A DNA stretch of 64,000 bases from Leisingera aquaemixtae. GTDB taxonomy: Bacteria > Pseudomonadota > Alphaproteobacteria > Rhodobacterales > Rhodobacteraceae. The stretch covers positions 1-64,000 of the forward strand of contig NZ_JAHVJQ010000009.1 of NCBI RefSeq assembly GCF_019801145.1, written 5' to 3'. This document shows, one piece after another, positions 32,912 through 41,820 of the stretch. The first letter of the stretch is position 1. Each line of letters starts with the position of its first letter. The notes below the pieces were generated by a model. It had not been told where the DNA came from. It searched no databases and saw only the letters and a list, made by a program, of their open reading frames with translations. The position numbers were made by a program, and so were the translations under genes.

Positions 32912-35900
32912 ATGAGCGACAAAGCAACCCACTCCGGTCCCGCAGCTGGCGATCGGGTGTCGCTCGCAAGCCGCATTTTCGTCCGCGGCCGGGCCTGGGT
33001 AACCGGCACCGTCGGGGTGCTCAGCCTGGCGCTGACACTGGTTGTCTGGCAGGCGCTGCTGAAGGAGGAGCGCGAAACCGCGGCGGCCGAGTTCGACCGT
33101 GCCGCCGCGCGACGGGTGGAGGCCGTCAAACGGCAGATGCTGCAAGGGGCATCGGTGATTGATGCGCTGCACGGGCTCTTTGCCAGTTCACGCTCAGTGG
33201 AGCGCCGGGAGTTCCAGATATTCGTGCGGCCTTTCCTGAACGATCAGCCCAACATTGAACTCGTGCTGTTTGCGCCCCGGGTTGAGAATAATCTGCTGCC
33301 TTTCTGGGAGAACCTAGGCGCCGCACAGCTGAAAACTCCCTATGGCATCTACCAGAGCGCTCCGGACGGGTCGCGCATACCCCCGCAGCCGCGGGACGTG
33401 CATTTCCCGGTGTTCTTCGTCGAGTCGCGCCGCAGCGCGGCTCTTGGCACCCTTGGATATGATCTGGCGTCCGACCCGGTGTTCCTAAAGGTGATCGAGC
33501 AGGCCCGTGACGGCGGCGGCGCCGTGGCCAGCCCGCATATCACTATGCCGGGCCTGACCGCCGGGCAGTCTCGTATTGCTATTGCCGCCCCGTATTTCAC
33601 CCGCTCCGGCCCCGCGCTGCGCCGCGAAGAGCTGCAGGGTGTAGTGGCCGTGATTCTGCGGGTGAGCGATGTCCTGAAGGATGCGCTGGACAGTTTTCCC
33701 GGAGACGGAGTTGAGGTCTATCTGGCCGACGGTGCAACTGGTGAAAGCTTCCATTTGCCGGACAGACAGGCAGACGGCAATGCAGAGCAAGGGCGCATTG
33801 CTGATCCGGCCGCCTTGGCTGCCGCGGCTGGTCTAAGCCATACAGCCGAATTTGAACTGCGTGGGCGGAGCTGGACATTTCTGGCAGTCCCGGGGGAGGG
33901 TTTCCGGCCCAAGGCATGGCCGTCCGATGCGAGCATTGCATTGGCAGGCGGCTTGGCGGTGACAGCCATCCTGGTTGCCTTCCTGATATCCCTCAGCCGC
34001 CAGATCGCCGAACGCAGCCGCGCCGAGGCCTCGCTGCGGGAAAGCTCGGCGCTGCTGAAGTGCAACCAGACAATCACCCGGGCTGCCAATGAAGCGGAGA
34101 GCATCAGCGATGCCTTCCGGGTTGCGCTGGATGAGATCTGCACGCACACCGGCTGGCCGGTCGGGCATGTCTACCTTTACGACGAAGAGGCAGGCGACCT
34201 GGCGCCGTCGGATATCTGGCATCTGGCGGATCCCGATGCCTTTCAAACTTTCCGCAAGGTGACCTGTGCAACCCGTTTTGCACCCGGCTCCGGCCTGCCT
34301 GGGCGGGTGTTCAGCAGCGGTGAAGTGGCCTGGATTCCGGATGTGAACCGCGATCCCAATTTTCCGCGCGCCAAACTGGCCAAGGAAATCGGGGTGAAAA
34401 CCGGAGCCGGCTTCCCCGTGACGCATGGCGGGCGTGTCGTTGCGGTGCTGGAGTTTTTCTCGAGCCGCGTGGAAGAGAAGAACCCTGCTTTGCAGGATGT
34501 AATGGCACAGGTGGGAACGCAGCTGGGCATTGTGGTTGCGCGGCAGCGTGCCGAAGCCGAGGTGCAAGAAGCGCGCGCACGGGCCGAATATGCCAGAACG
34601 CAGCTGGAGGATGCGATCGAGTCGGTCGAAGAGGGGTTTGTCCTTTACGATGCCGAGGACAGGCTGGTCCTGTTCAACTCGGTTTTCCGGGAGAAATTCT
34701 TTCCGCAGGTGGAAAAGCTGGAACCGGGGATGACGTTCGAGGATGTGCTGCACGCGGTATTCAGAGCGGGGCTGGTTTCGACTGGGGATGTCGGTGAGGA
34801 GGAATGGATTGAAAACCGTCTGGCCGTCCACCGAAACCCGGGCAAGCCCATTGCCGTGCATCACACCACAGGGCGCTGGCTCTGGATCAGCGAGCACAAG
34901 ACCCGCGATGGCGGCACCGTCAGCGCCTACACAGATATTACCGAATTGCAAAAGCACCGCAGCCGGCTGGAAGAGCTGGTTGCCGCCCGCACGGCCGAAC
35001 TAGAACAGCGCACCGGGGAACTGCGGCGCTCTCATGCTGAGCTGGAAACGGCGCGCGATGCGGCTCTGCAGGCAAGCGTCGCCAAGAGCCAGTTCCTGGC
35101 AAACATGAGCCATGAAATCCGCACACCTCTCAATGGGGTGATCGGTATGGCAGAGCTGCTTTGCGGAACTGACCTCACGCCGCAGCAGAGCGAGTATGCC
35201 CGGATCATCATGCGGTCAGGCGACACCTTGCTGAATCTCATCAATGACATTCTGGATTTCTCCAAGATCGAAGCCGGCCGGCTGGAGCTGGAGGCCACCC
35301 CCTTCCGGCTGCGCGATCTCTTGGGCGATACCCTGCAGACACTGGCCGTGCGGGCGGGTGAAAAAGGGCTGGAACTGGCCCATCACATCCCTCCAGAGGT
35401 TCCCGACCGGCTGGTCGGCGATCCGACACGCCTGCGCCAGATTATCGTCAACCTTGTCGGCAACGCCATCAAGTTCACCGAGGCAGGCGAGGTGGTGGTC
35501 GATACCCGGCTGGCAGGCCTCAGCGAAACTGGAGTGACGGTGCAAATCGAAGTGCGCGATACTGGCATCGGCATTCCAAAGGAACAGCAGGACAAAATCT
35601 TCGAAGCTTTCGGCCAAGCCGACACTTCAACCACCCGGCAATATGGCGGAACCGGTCTAGGCCTCGCGATCTCGGCCCAGCTGGCCCGCAAGATGGGCGG
35701 GGAAATGACGCTGGAGAGCGTGCCAGGCAAGGGCAGCACGTTTTCGTTTGCCGTGAAGATGGGGCTGGCCAGCGAGGACGACCTGCCGCGGGCGGCAGTG
35801 CCCAAGGAATTGCATGGCATGCCGGTGCTTGTCACCGATGACAACGCGACCAACCGCAAGATACAGGCGGAGGTTCTGGAGAATTGGGGCATGACGCCGG

Positions 35901-37036
35901 TGCTGGCAGACTGCGGGGCGGATGCGCTAGCACGTCTGGATGCAATGATCTCCCGCGGCACCCAGCCGCGGCTGGCACTGCTTGACCTGATGATGCCGGA
36001 AATGGACGGCATGGCGCTGGCCGCGAAAATCCGCGAACGCCCGGCGCTGGATGCAATGCGCATTCTGATCATGTCTTCCGCTGGTTACTCAGGCGGCGAA
36101 GCGCGCCTGCGAGAGTTGAAAATTCACCGGATGCTGGTCAAGCCTGTGAAGCAGTCCGACCTGCTGAACGCCATCCTTGCGGCAATTGGCACCCAGGTGC
36201 GCGAAGCTGCACCTCAGGCCGCCGCAACTGAGGCGGGCGTTACACCGTTGAAAATCCTGCTGGCCGAGGATGGCGCGGTCAATCAGAAGGTCGCAATCGA
36301 TCTTTTAACCCGGCGCGGGCACAGCGTGGACCTGGCCGAAAACGGTCAGGAGGCGGTCGACGCCACGGCGCGCAAGACATACGATTTGGTGCTGATGGAT
36401 ATGCACATGCCGGTAATGGACGGTGTGGCTGCCGCGAAAGCGATCCGTGCCCGTGAGCAGGCAGAGGGCGGCCGCTTGCCGATTATCGCCTGCACCGCCA
36501 GCGTGACGCCCGCGGACCGCGAGCGCTGCGCCAATGCCGGGATGGACGATTTTGTTGGCAAACCGTTCCGCGCTGAGGGCCTGCTGGGGGCCGTTGAACA
36601 GGCAACCCGCGGCGCGGTTCCCCGGCAGTCCCCGCCAGCAACGGAGCTGCCGGAGGCAGAACCAGCCGGCGCGGTTGCTGATGCCCCCGCTGATGTGCAA
36701 CCGGTTGACTGGCAGGCCGCCCTTGGGAGGCTGGGCGACGAAGGGCTGCTACGGGAGATGGCGGAACTGTTTCTGTCGCAAGCCCCGCAGCTGGCAGCCG
36801 ACATTGAAACCGCTCGCCGCAACGGAAATGCCGAAGACCTGCGGCGTGCGGCGCATACGCTCAAAGGGTCAGCAGCCGTTGTGGGTGCTACCCAGGTTGC
36901 CGAAGCCGCGCGGCGGCTGGAGAATGTGGGGCGTGACGGGCAGCTTGACGAAGCGCCGCCGGTGCAGCGTGATCTTGAGGCGGAACTGGAACGCTGCCGG
37001 ACCGCACTCAGAGACATCCTTGCCAATAATGGGTAG
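32912..37036 (+). CDS. Large hybrid histidine kinase (CHASE-GAF-PAS-HisKA-HATPase-Rec-Rec-Hpt)
   Basis: A 1374-residue membrane kinase. The order is: helix near 30-50, CHASE-type extracytoplasmic domain to about 340, helix near 345-368, GAF about 385-545, PAS about 565-690, HisKA with H734 in NMSHEIRTPLNG, HATPase to about 960, receiver 1 with D1025 (LLDLMMPEMDG), receiver 2 with D1163 (LMDMHMPVMDG) and a C-terminal Hpt with H1315 (AAHTLKGSA). It carries a full internal phosphorelay ending in an Hpt that can pass phosphate to free receivers. GGAGG precedes ATG 32912. The neighbouring receiver-dehydrogenase is a plausible final acceptor, an inference from adjacency. Confidence 0.9.
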   Translation: MSDKATHSGPAAGDRVSLASRIFVRGRAWVTGTVGVLSLALTLVVWQALLKEERETAAAEFDRAAARRVEAVKRQMLQGASVIDALHGLFASSRSVERREFQIFVRPFLNDQPNIELVLFAPRVENNLLPFWENLGAAQLKTPYGIYQSAPDGSRIPPQPRDVHFPVFFVESRRSAALGTLGYDLASDPVFLKVIEQARDGGGAVASPHITMPGLTAGQSRIAIAAPYFTRSGPALRREELQGVVAVILRVSDVLKDALDSFPGDGVEVYLADGATGESFHLPDRQADGNAEQGRIADPAALAAAAGLSHTAEFELRGRSWTFLAVPGEGFRPKAWPSDASIALAGGLAVTAILVAFLISLSRQIAERSRAEASLRESSALLKCNQTITRAANEAESISDAFRVALDEICTHTGWPVGHVYLYDEEAGDLAPSDIWHLADPDAFQTFRKVTCATRFAPGSGLPGRVFSSGEVAWIPDVNRDPNFPRAKLAKEIGVKTGAGFPVTHGGRVVAVLEFFSSRVEEKNPALQDVMAQVGTQLGIVVARQRAEAEVQEARARAEYARTQLEDAIESVEEGFVLYDAEDRLVLFNSVFREKFFPQVEKLEPGMTFEDVLHAVFRAGLVSTGDVGEEEWIENRLAVHRNPGKPIAVHHTTGRWLWISEHKTRDGGTVSAYTDITELQKHRSRLEELVAARTAELEQRTGELRRSHAELETARDAALQASVAKSQFLANMSHEIRTPLNGVIGMAELLCGTDLTPQQSEYARIIMRSGDTLLNLINDILDFSKIEAGRLELEATPFRLRDLLGDTLQTLAVRAGEKGLELAHHIPPEVPDRLVGDPTRLRQIIVNLVGNAIKFTEAGEVVVDTRLAGLSETGVTVQIEVRDTGIGIPKEQQDKIFEAFGQADTSTTRQYGGTGLGLAISAQLARKMGGEMTLESVPGKGSTFSFAVKMGLASEDDLPRAAVPKELHGMPVLVTDDNATNRKIQAEVLENWGMTPVLADCGADALARLDAMISRGTQPRLALLDLMMPEMDGMALAAKIRERPALDAMRILIMSSAGYSGGEARLRELKIHRMLVKPVKQSDLLNAILAAIGTQVREAAPQAAATEAGVTPLKILLAEDGAVNQKVAIDLLTRRGHSVDLAENGQEAVDATARKTYDLVLMDMHMPVMDGVAAAKAIRAREQAEGGRLPIIACTASVTPADRERCANAGMDDFVGKPFRAEGLLGAVEQATRGAVPRQSPPATELPEAEPAGAVADAPADVQPVDWQAALGRLGDEGLLREMAELFLSQAPQLAADIETARRNGNAEDLRRAAHTLKGSAAVVGATQVAEAARRLENVGRDGQLDEAPPVQRDLEAELERCRTALRDILANNG

Positions 37037-37116
37037 CTCACGACGCTCCCCGAGGCAGCCATGGGACGAGGGCCGCGCCGGCGCTGCAGATGAGCAGGTT
37101 GGCCCTTGCCTGTCAG

Positions 37117-37794
37117 TTAATGCGCCCCGGCACGGATGATGCCGGCTATCTCCGCGAAGCCGCGGGCTTCGGCATGCTGGAGCGGGGTGACACCGTCAAA
37201 GTCGGCAATCCCGGCATCGGCTCCGGCCTCGACCAGCGCTTGCACGGTTGCGATATGATCCGGCCCGCCGTCACCCAGCACCACCGCCTCCATCAGCGCG
37301 GTCCAGCCCAGGTTGTTGACGTGATCCAGCGGTGCGCCGCCGGCGATCAGGCGCCGAACGACCTCGTGGTGCCCCAGGTGGGCCGCAGCGATCAAGGCGG
37401 TGCCGTCATAAATGCTGGTGGTCAGGCCAGGATCATTGCCCAGCTCCAGCGCCAGCGAGACCATTTCGGGGTCATCCGCAACCGCGGCAATGGTCAGGAC
37501 GTCATAGACCCGGCCTTCCAGCGCATTCATGTCGGCTCCGGCTTCGGCCAGGGACCGCAGCGCCGCATCGTTGGACGCGAAGGCGGCAACATGCGCCGGA
37601 GTCCGTCCGGCCCGGTCGCGGGCATTGGGATCAGCCCCCGCAGCGGCAAGGTCGCGGATGGCAGCGGCGTTGCCTTCGTGCGCTGCCCGGTGCAGGCCTT
37701 CGTAGTCTGCGATATCGGCGGGTGAGGGCGGCGTCTGTGCCTCTGCGGCGGTGCCGGCAGCCAGCAGGAGCAGACCCAGGAGTGTGCGCAGCAT
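37117..37794 (-). CDS. Secreted ankyrin-repeat protein
   Basis: A 225-residue protein. A signal peptide (MLRTLLGLLLLAAGTAAEAQ) is followed by about five ankyrin repeats, recognisable as GLHRAAHEGNAAAIRDLAAA, RTPAHVAAFASNDAALRSLA and GWTALMEAVVLGDG. It is probably periplasmic. Ankyrin repeats mediate protein contacts, and periplasmic ones often support oxidative-stress or haem proteins. The ATG at 37794 has AAGGAGG upstream. It follows the HbpS/GlcG-like gene by 64 nt on the same strand. Confidence 0.85.
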   Translation of the reverse strand: MLRTLLGLLLLAAGTAAEAQTPPSPADIADYEGLHRAAHEGNAAAIRDLAAAGADPNARDRAGRTPAHVAAFASNDAALRSLAEAGADMNALEGRVYDVLTIAAVADDPEMVSLALELGNDPGLTTSIYDGTALIAAAHLGHHEVVRRLIAGGAPLDHVNNLGWTALMEAVVLGDGGPDHIATVQALVEAGADAGIADFDGVTPLQHAEARGFAEIAGIIRAGAH

Positions 37795-37858
37795 TGTCTT
37801 GAACCTCCTTGATATGCGGCCGCCCCGAACGGGCCGGCCGCAGGCTTTTGCAAATCCT

Positions 37859-38341
37859 TTACTCGGCGCCGATGGCGTCCAGGCCGGCGCGGACGCAGGT
37901 TGCATCGATGTCACCCGAGGGTGCTCCGCCTGCACCGATGCCGCCGACCAGTGCACCGCCGATGCGGATCGGCATGCCGCCGGCCTGGATCACCAGCCGA
38001 CTGTCCATATCGCGCAGCCCGTCATTTTGCGGGTTGCTGCCAATGAAGCCGGCCAGCCCGGCGGTATCGCGGCCCATGCTGGCCGAGGTGAAGGCCTTGC
38101 CGGTGCTGCTGCCGACGGTGTGCGGGCCTGCGTTGTCGGCGCGCAGGATCACTTTGGTCACGCCGCTGCGGGCGACGACGGCGACGCTGACATTGTGGCC
38201 TTCGGCGGCGCAGGCTTCAACCGCGGCCTGCGCGGCAGTCTGGGCCATGTCCAGCGGCAGGTAGGGGGCGGTGGGCAGCTCCTGCGCGGCACCGGAAACG
38301 GGGGCCAGCAGGGCAGCGGCGAGGGTCAGTTTGCGGATCAT
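37859..38341 (-). CDS. GlcG/HbpS-family secreted protein
   Basis: A 160-residue protein with signal peptide MIRKLTLAAALLAPVSGAAQ and the GlcG/HbpS (DUF336) fold. The motif region AEGHNVSVAVVARSGVTKVI, KAFTSASMGRDTAGLAGFIG and GGMPIRIGGALVGGIGAGGA is typical. In Streptomyces, HbpS binds haem outside the cell and modulates the SenS/SenR kinase pair. Here a kinase and LuxR-type regulator lie directly upstream on the same strand, the same three-part arrangement. Haem binding is not shown by the sequence. Confidence 0.83.
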   Translation of the reverse strand: MIRKLTLAAALLAPVSGAAQELPTAPYLPLDMAQTAAQAAVEACAAEGHNVSVAVVARSGVTKVILRADNAGPHTVGSSTGKAFTSASMGRDTAGLAGFIGSNPQNDGLRDMDSRLVIQAGGMPIRIGGALVGGIGAGGAPSGDIDATCVRAGLDAIGAE

Positions 38342-38429
38342 TGCGGTCTTCCTTCAGTTCTGATGGAAGAACCCTAGCGGCGCGGGCAATGCCCGGGAAT
38401 TGGTAGAGCTTGCAGCGGTCTCGGTAGTT

Positions 38430-39038
38430 CTACGGAGTGCCGTGCCCCTCCAGCCAGAGCCGGGTCAGCTCAGCGGCGGAGGTCGTTCCGGCCTTGGTGC
38501 CGATGGCGGCGCGGTGGCTGTCGACGGTGCGGGGCGACAAGTCCAGCACCTCTGCAATCTGCCGTGTGGTCAGCCCCTTGGAGATCATCTCGAGAACTTC
38601 TGTTTCACGGCCCGTAAGCCGGGCCAGCAGGCGCTGGGCCTCGCTGGCTTCAGAGACTTGGCGGCGGCTGCGCTCCAGTTCCGCCTGGCCGCGCTGGATA
38701 GCGTCGATCAGGTCCTGCTCGTCCACCGGCTTGCAGAGAAAATCAATGGCGCCGCCGCGGAAGGCGCGGCGGCAGGCCTCGATATCGCCATGGCCGCTGA
38801 TGACAACAGCCGGCCAGTCCACGCCGGTCGCGCGCAGCTGCTCCTGCAGCTTGAGCCCGGAAATCACCGGCATCCGGATGTCGAGGATCAGACATCCCGG
38901 CGGCAGCGTGCCCAAAGCGCTGAGAAACGCCTCCGGTGCGGCAAAGCTGCGGACCTCGATGCCGACGGTCAGCAGCAGCAGCGACAGCGCTTCGCGCACC
39001 GCGTCGTCGTCATCCACCAGGTACACCGGGCAGCTCAT
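38430..39038 (-). CDS. FixJ/LuxR-type response regulator
   Basis: A 202-residue regulator: receiver with VYLVDDDDAVREAL, phospho-aspartate in CLILDIRMPVISG and lysine in FLCKPVDEQDL, then a LuxR-type HTH (LTGRETEVLEMISKGLTTRQ, IAEVLDLSPRTVDSHR). It overlaps the 3' end of the kinase gene by 4 nt (ATGA), so that kinase is its partner. Likely targets include the downstream HbpS-like and ankyrin genes, which is inference. Confidence 0.9.
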   Translation of the reverse strand: MSCPVYLVDDDDAVREALSLLLLTVGIEVRSFAAPEAFLSALGTLPPGCLILDIRMPVISGLKLQEQLRATGVDWPAVVISGHGDIEACRRAFRGGAIDFLCKPVDEQDLIDAIQRGQAELERSRRQVSEASEAQRLLARLTGRETEVLEMISKGLTTRQIAEVLDLSPRTVDSHRAAIGTKAGTTSAAELTRLWLEGHGTP

Positions 39039-40576
39039 TCCGCGGCCTCCGCTGTCAAGGCCTGTGCCTCCGGCAGGCGCAAGCGGAAAACGGTCTCAGC
39101 CGTATCCAGTGCGAGCGACAGGTCGCCGCCCATGCGTTCGGACAGCCTTTGGCACAACGCAAGCCCGAGGCCGGTGCCGCCCGGCTTGCCGGTCACGAAG
39201 GGTTCAAACAGCCGCGGGCGAATGTCTGCGGGCACCCCCGGGCCGCTGTCTGCCACTTCGATCAGAACGTCGCTGCCGCTGCGCTGAGCTGTGAGAGAGA
39301 CGCGCTTTTCACCGCCCTGCGAGGCGGCCTCGATGGCGTTGCGCACGAGGTTGAACAGGACCTGCTCCAGTTCGACCGGATCGGCGCGGACCATCAGCGA
39401 AGGCGGGACCGGGCCGGCTTTCAGCTGGATTCCCGCGCGCTCCGCCTCCGGGCGCAGCAGCAGTTCGACGCTCCTTACCGCCTCTTGCACCTGGACCGGT
39501 GCGGCGCGGCCTTGGCGCGGCCGGGTCCAATTGCGCAGGCGGCCGAGAATGGCCGAAGCGCGCTTTGCCTGTCCTGCGATGCCATCGAACACCTGGGCAA
39601 GCTGATCGGGGTCGCCGCGCGCTGCCAAATGCCGCCCGGCCTGGGCCTGGCTGAGGATCGCTGTGAGCGGCTGGGTCAGTTCATGCGCCATGCCGCTGGC
39701 CATCTCGCCCAGGGTGTTGACCCGCGAGGCATGGGCGAGGCGGGCGTCCTGGGCGCTCAGCCGGGCCTGGGTTTCCGCCTGCCGCGCCCGAAACAGCTGG
39801 CGAAGGCCGAGAACAGAGAGCAGGTACAGGACGGTGGCGAGCACTGCTGCGGCCAGCAGGCGGCCCGGTGGCAGCAGGTCAGCCAGACTGGGCGATATTC
39901 CAGCCGCAAAGACCAGCGGCTGCGAGGCACTGCCGAGGGTTTTTTCGAATTGCACGCCTGCGGCTGGGCCGCCGCCCATCAAGGCGGTTCCATCGGGCAA
40001 GTGCAGGTTTCGCAACACCGACGGGCGTGACCAGAAGCTGCTGTCGGAGGCCAGCAGCGCCTGTGCATCGATCTGCAGTGCAAGCCCGAAACGCGCGTTG
40101 TCGGTGTTCGGACTCCGCTTCACAAGCAGGTAACCTCCGGGCGCGCCGGGGGCGGGTGCCAGCATCAGCTGCCCGTTTGTCTCCCGGGCGGACCGCTGGA
40201 TCAGCGCGATGGTTTCTTCAGGCAGGCCGGTGCGGCTGGTCAGGTAGCTGCTGCCGTCCAAGGGCACCAGATCAATAGCGCTGATCCGCGGGTAGAACCG
40301 CAAGATGCTGGCGCCGACGTCTAGAAACAGATCCCGCCGCGCGTCCTCTCCGGCGGTGGCCAACGCGGAAAGAGACGTCAGATGCGCATCGTGCTGATCG
40401 GCCCGCTGCGAGGCGAGGCGGTGGAGAATATGCGCTTCGGTTTGCAGCTCGGACAGCAGCTTCTGGCGCTCCAGCAGGGCTGAAAGCCCGAGCGCAACGA
40501 TCAACAACAGCACCCAGCCGCCCAGCAAGCGCAGGGCGGCAGCGGATGGGAATGTCGTCGGGCGGGGTGCTTTCAT
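39035..40576 (-). CDS. Membrane sensor histidine kinase, DctB/FixL-like
   Basis: A 513-residue kinase. The N-terminal helix LLGGWVLLLIVALGLSALLE is followed by a periplasmic sensor of about 220 residues and a second helix LLAAAVLATVLYLLSVLGL. HisKA carries the motif MASGMAHELTQPLTAILSQA, and HATPase shows DSGPGVPADIRPRLFEPF and GGTGLGLALCQRLSE. The start at ATG 40576 directly precedes the membrane helix; the longer frame to 40792 adds a cysteine-rich stretch without support. It is coupled to the FixJ-type regulator by a 4-nt overlap. Confidence 0.87.
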   Translation of the reverse strand: MKAPRPTTFPSAAALRLLGGWVLLLIVALGLSALLERQKLLSELQTEAHILHRLASQRADQHDAHLTSLSALATAGEDARRDLFLDVGASILRFYPRISAIDLVPLDGSSYLTSRTGLPEETIALIQRSARETNGQLMLAPAPGAPGGYLLVKRSPNTDNARFGLALQIDAQALLASDSSFWSRPSVLRNLHLPDGTALMGGGPAAGVQFEKTLGSASQPLVFAAGISPSLADLLPPGRLLAAAVLATVLYLLSVLGLRQLFRARQAETQARLSAQDARLAHASRVNTLGEMASGMAHELTQPLTAILSQAQAGRHLAARGDPDQLAQVFDGIAGQAKRASAILGRLRNWTRPRQGRAAPVQVQEAVRSVELLLRPEAERAGIQLKAGPVPPSLMVRADPVELEQVLFNLVRNAIEAASQGGEKRVSLTAQRSGSDVLIEVADSGPGVPADIRPRLFEPFVTGKPGGTGLGLALCQRLSERMGGDLSLALDTAETVFRLRLPEAQALTAEAAE

Positions 40577-40836
40577 GTTCCGGTTCGCGCAGCTTAGCCA
40601 GGACAGACCGTATGTGACGGTGTGTTCCGCTGCAAGCGGCGGCGGTTTGCCAGGGTTGAAGGGGAAAAAGGCCGGGGCGTCAGGGATGCCTGCCTTGCCG
40701 TCGTCTTGACCCAAGGCGGTTGCGGTATCGCATTGCCGGCAGCAGCAGCTGTCCGCCGAAAAAAGAAACCTGATGCGCTGCTCAAAACGCACCAGGTTTA
40801 CACTGCGCCTGCGGGTGCAAGCGCAGGGGAGGAGAC

Positions 40837-41802
40837 TTATTTCCTGTTGTGGAAGATGAAGCCGATGAAGTTCAGCAGAAGCTGCGCGGCCAGGATCTGG
40901 GTGCTTTCCGCCGGATCATAGGCCGGGGCGACCTCGACCAGGTCGATGCCAACGACATCACCGCGTTTGCTCAGCCCTTGCAGGATTTCCAGCACGTCGT
41001 AGTACTGGAAACCTCCGTGGCTCGGGGTGCCGGTGCCAGGCGCGATTGACGGGCAGAAGGCGTCGATGTCGATGGTCACGTAGTAACGCGCGCCTTGGGG
41101 GATGCGCTCAAGCACCGCCTCTGTGCCCAGCTTGCGCACCTGGCGCACCGACAGGATATCTGAGCCGCGCTCGCGGGCGTCGATATAGCCTTCCTTGGCG
41201 GTCGAGGACACGTTGCGGATGCCCAGCTGGGTCATGCCGCTGACGTAGTCCTTCTCAATCGCGCGGCGCATCGGGTTGCCGTGGCCGTCGGTGACGCCCT
41301 TGCGCTCGTCTACGAAGTCCAAATGCGCGTCGATCTGGATCACATGGATCGGGCCGTTCTTGGCACAGTCCTCGGCATAGGCGTTGATACAGGGGATGTT
41401 GATCGAATGATCGCCGCCGATGGTGACGGGCAGGGCGCCTGCATCGAGGATCTTCTTCACACCGTATTCGATATTGGCGTGGCTCTCCTCGGTCTTGGTG
41501 TGGATGATGTCGGCATCGCCCAGATCGACGATCCGCACGTCCGCGCCCAGATAGGTGGCGTCATCCTCGTGATCATAGGCGCCGGCATGGCCGAAGCTGA
41601 ACAGTGTCGAGGCCTCGCGCACCGCCCTTGGGCCGAACCGCGCGCCGGAGCGGAACTGGCAGCCGAAGTCAAACGGGGCGCCCAGGATCGCAACGTCGGC
41701 GTCGATGCTGTCCCAATCCTCCACATAGGGTTTCTTGCCGAAGGTGGCGATGCCGACAAATGGCAGGTTCAGGCGGCCGGATTCGTAACCGTGTCCAGAC
41801 AT
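40837..41802 (-). CDS. Agmatinase-family ureohydrolase
   Basis: A 321-residue enzyme of the arginase/agmatinase family. The binuclear manganese ligands are visible in TIGGDHSIN, VIQIDAHLDFVDE and YVTIDIDAFCPSIAPGTG. Members split agmatine, guanidinobutyrate or guanidinopropionate into urea and an amine. It is 18 nt downstream of the TRAP large permease gene on the same strand, so it is very likely co-expressed with a transporter for its substrate. The exact guanidino compound cannot be read from the motifs. Confidence 0.88.
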   Translation of the reverse strand: MSGHGYESGRLNLPFVGIATFGKKPYVEDWDSIDADVAILGAPFDFGCQFRSGARFGPRAVREASTLFSFGHAGAYDHEDDATYLGADVRIVDLGDADIIHTKTEESHANIEYGVKKILDAGALPVTIGGDHSINIPCINAYAEDCAKNGPIHVIQIDAHLDFVDERKGVTDGHGNPMRRAIEKDYVSGMTQLGIRNVSSTAKEGYIDARERGSDILSVRQVRKLGTEAVLERIPQGARYYVTIDIDAFCPSIAPGTGTPSHGGFQYYDVLEILQGLSKRGDVVGIDLVEVAPAYDPAESTQILAAQLLLNFIGFIFHNRK

Positions 41803-41820
41803 GTTGATTCTCCGTTTTTC

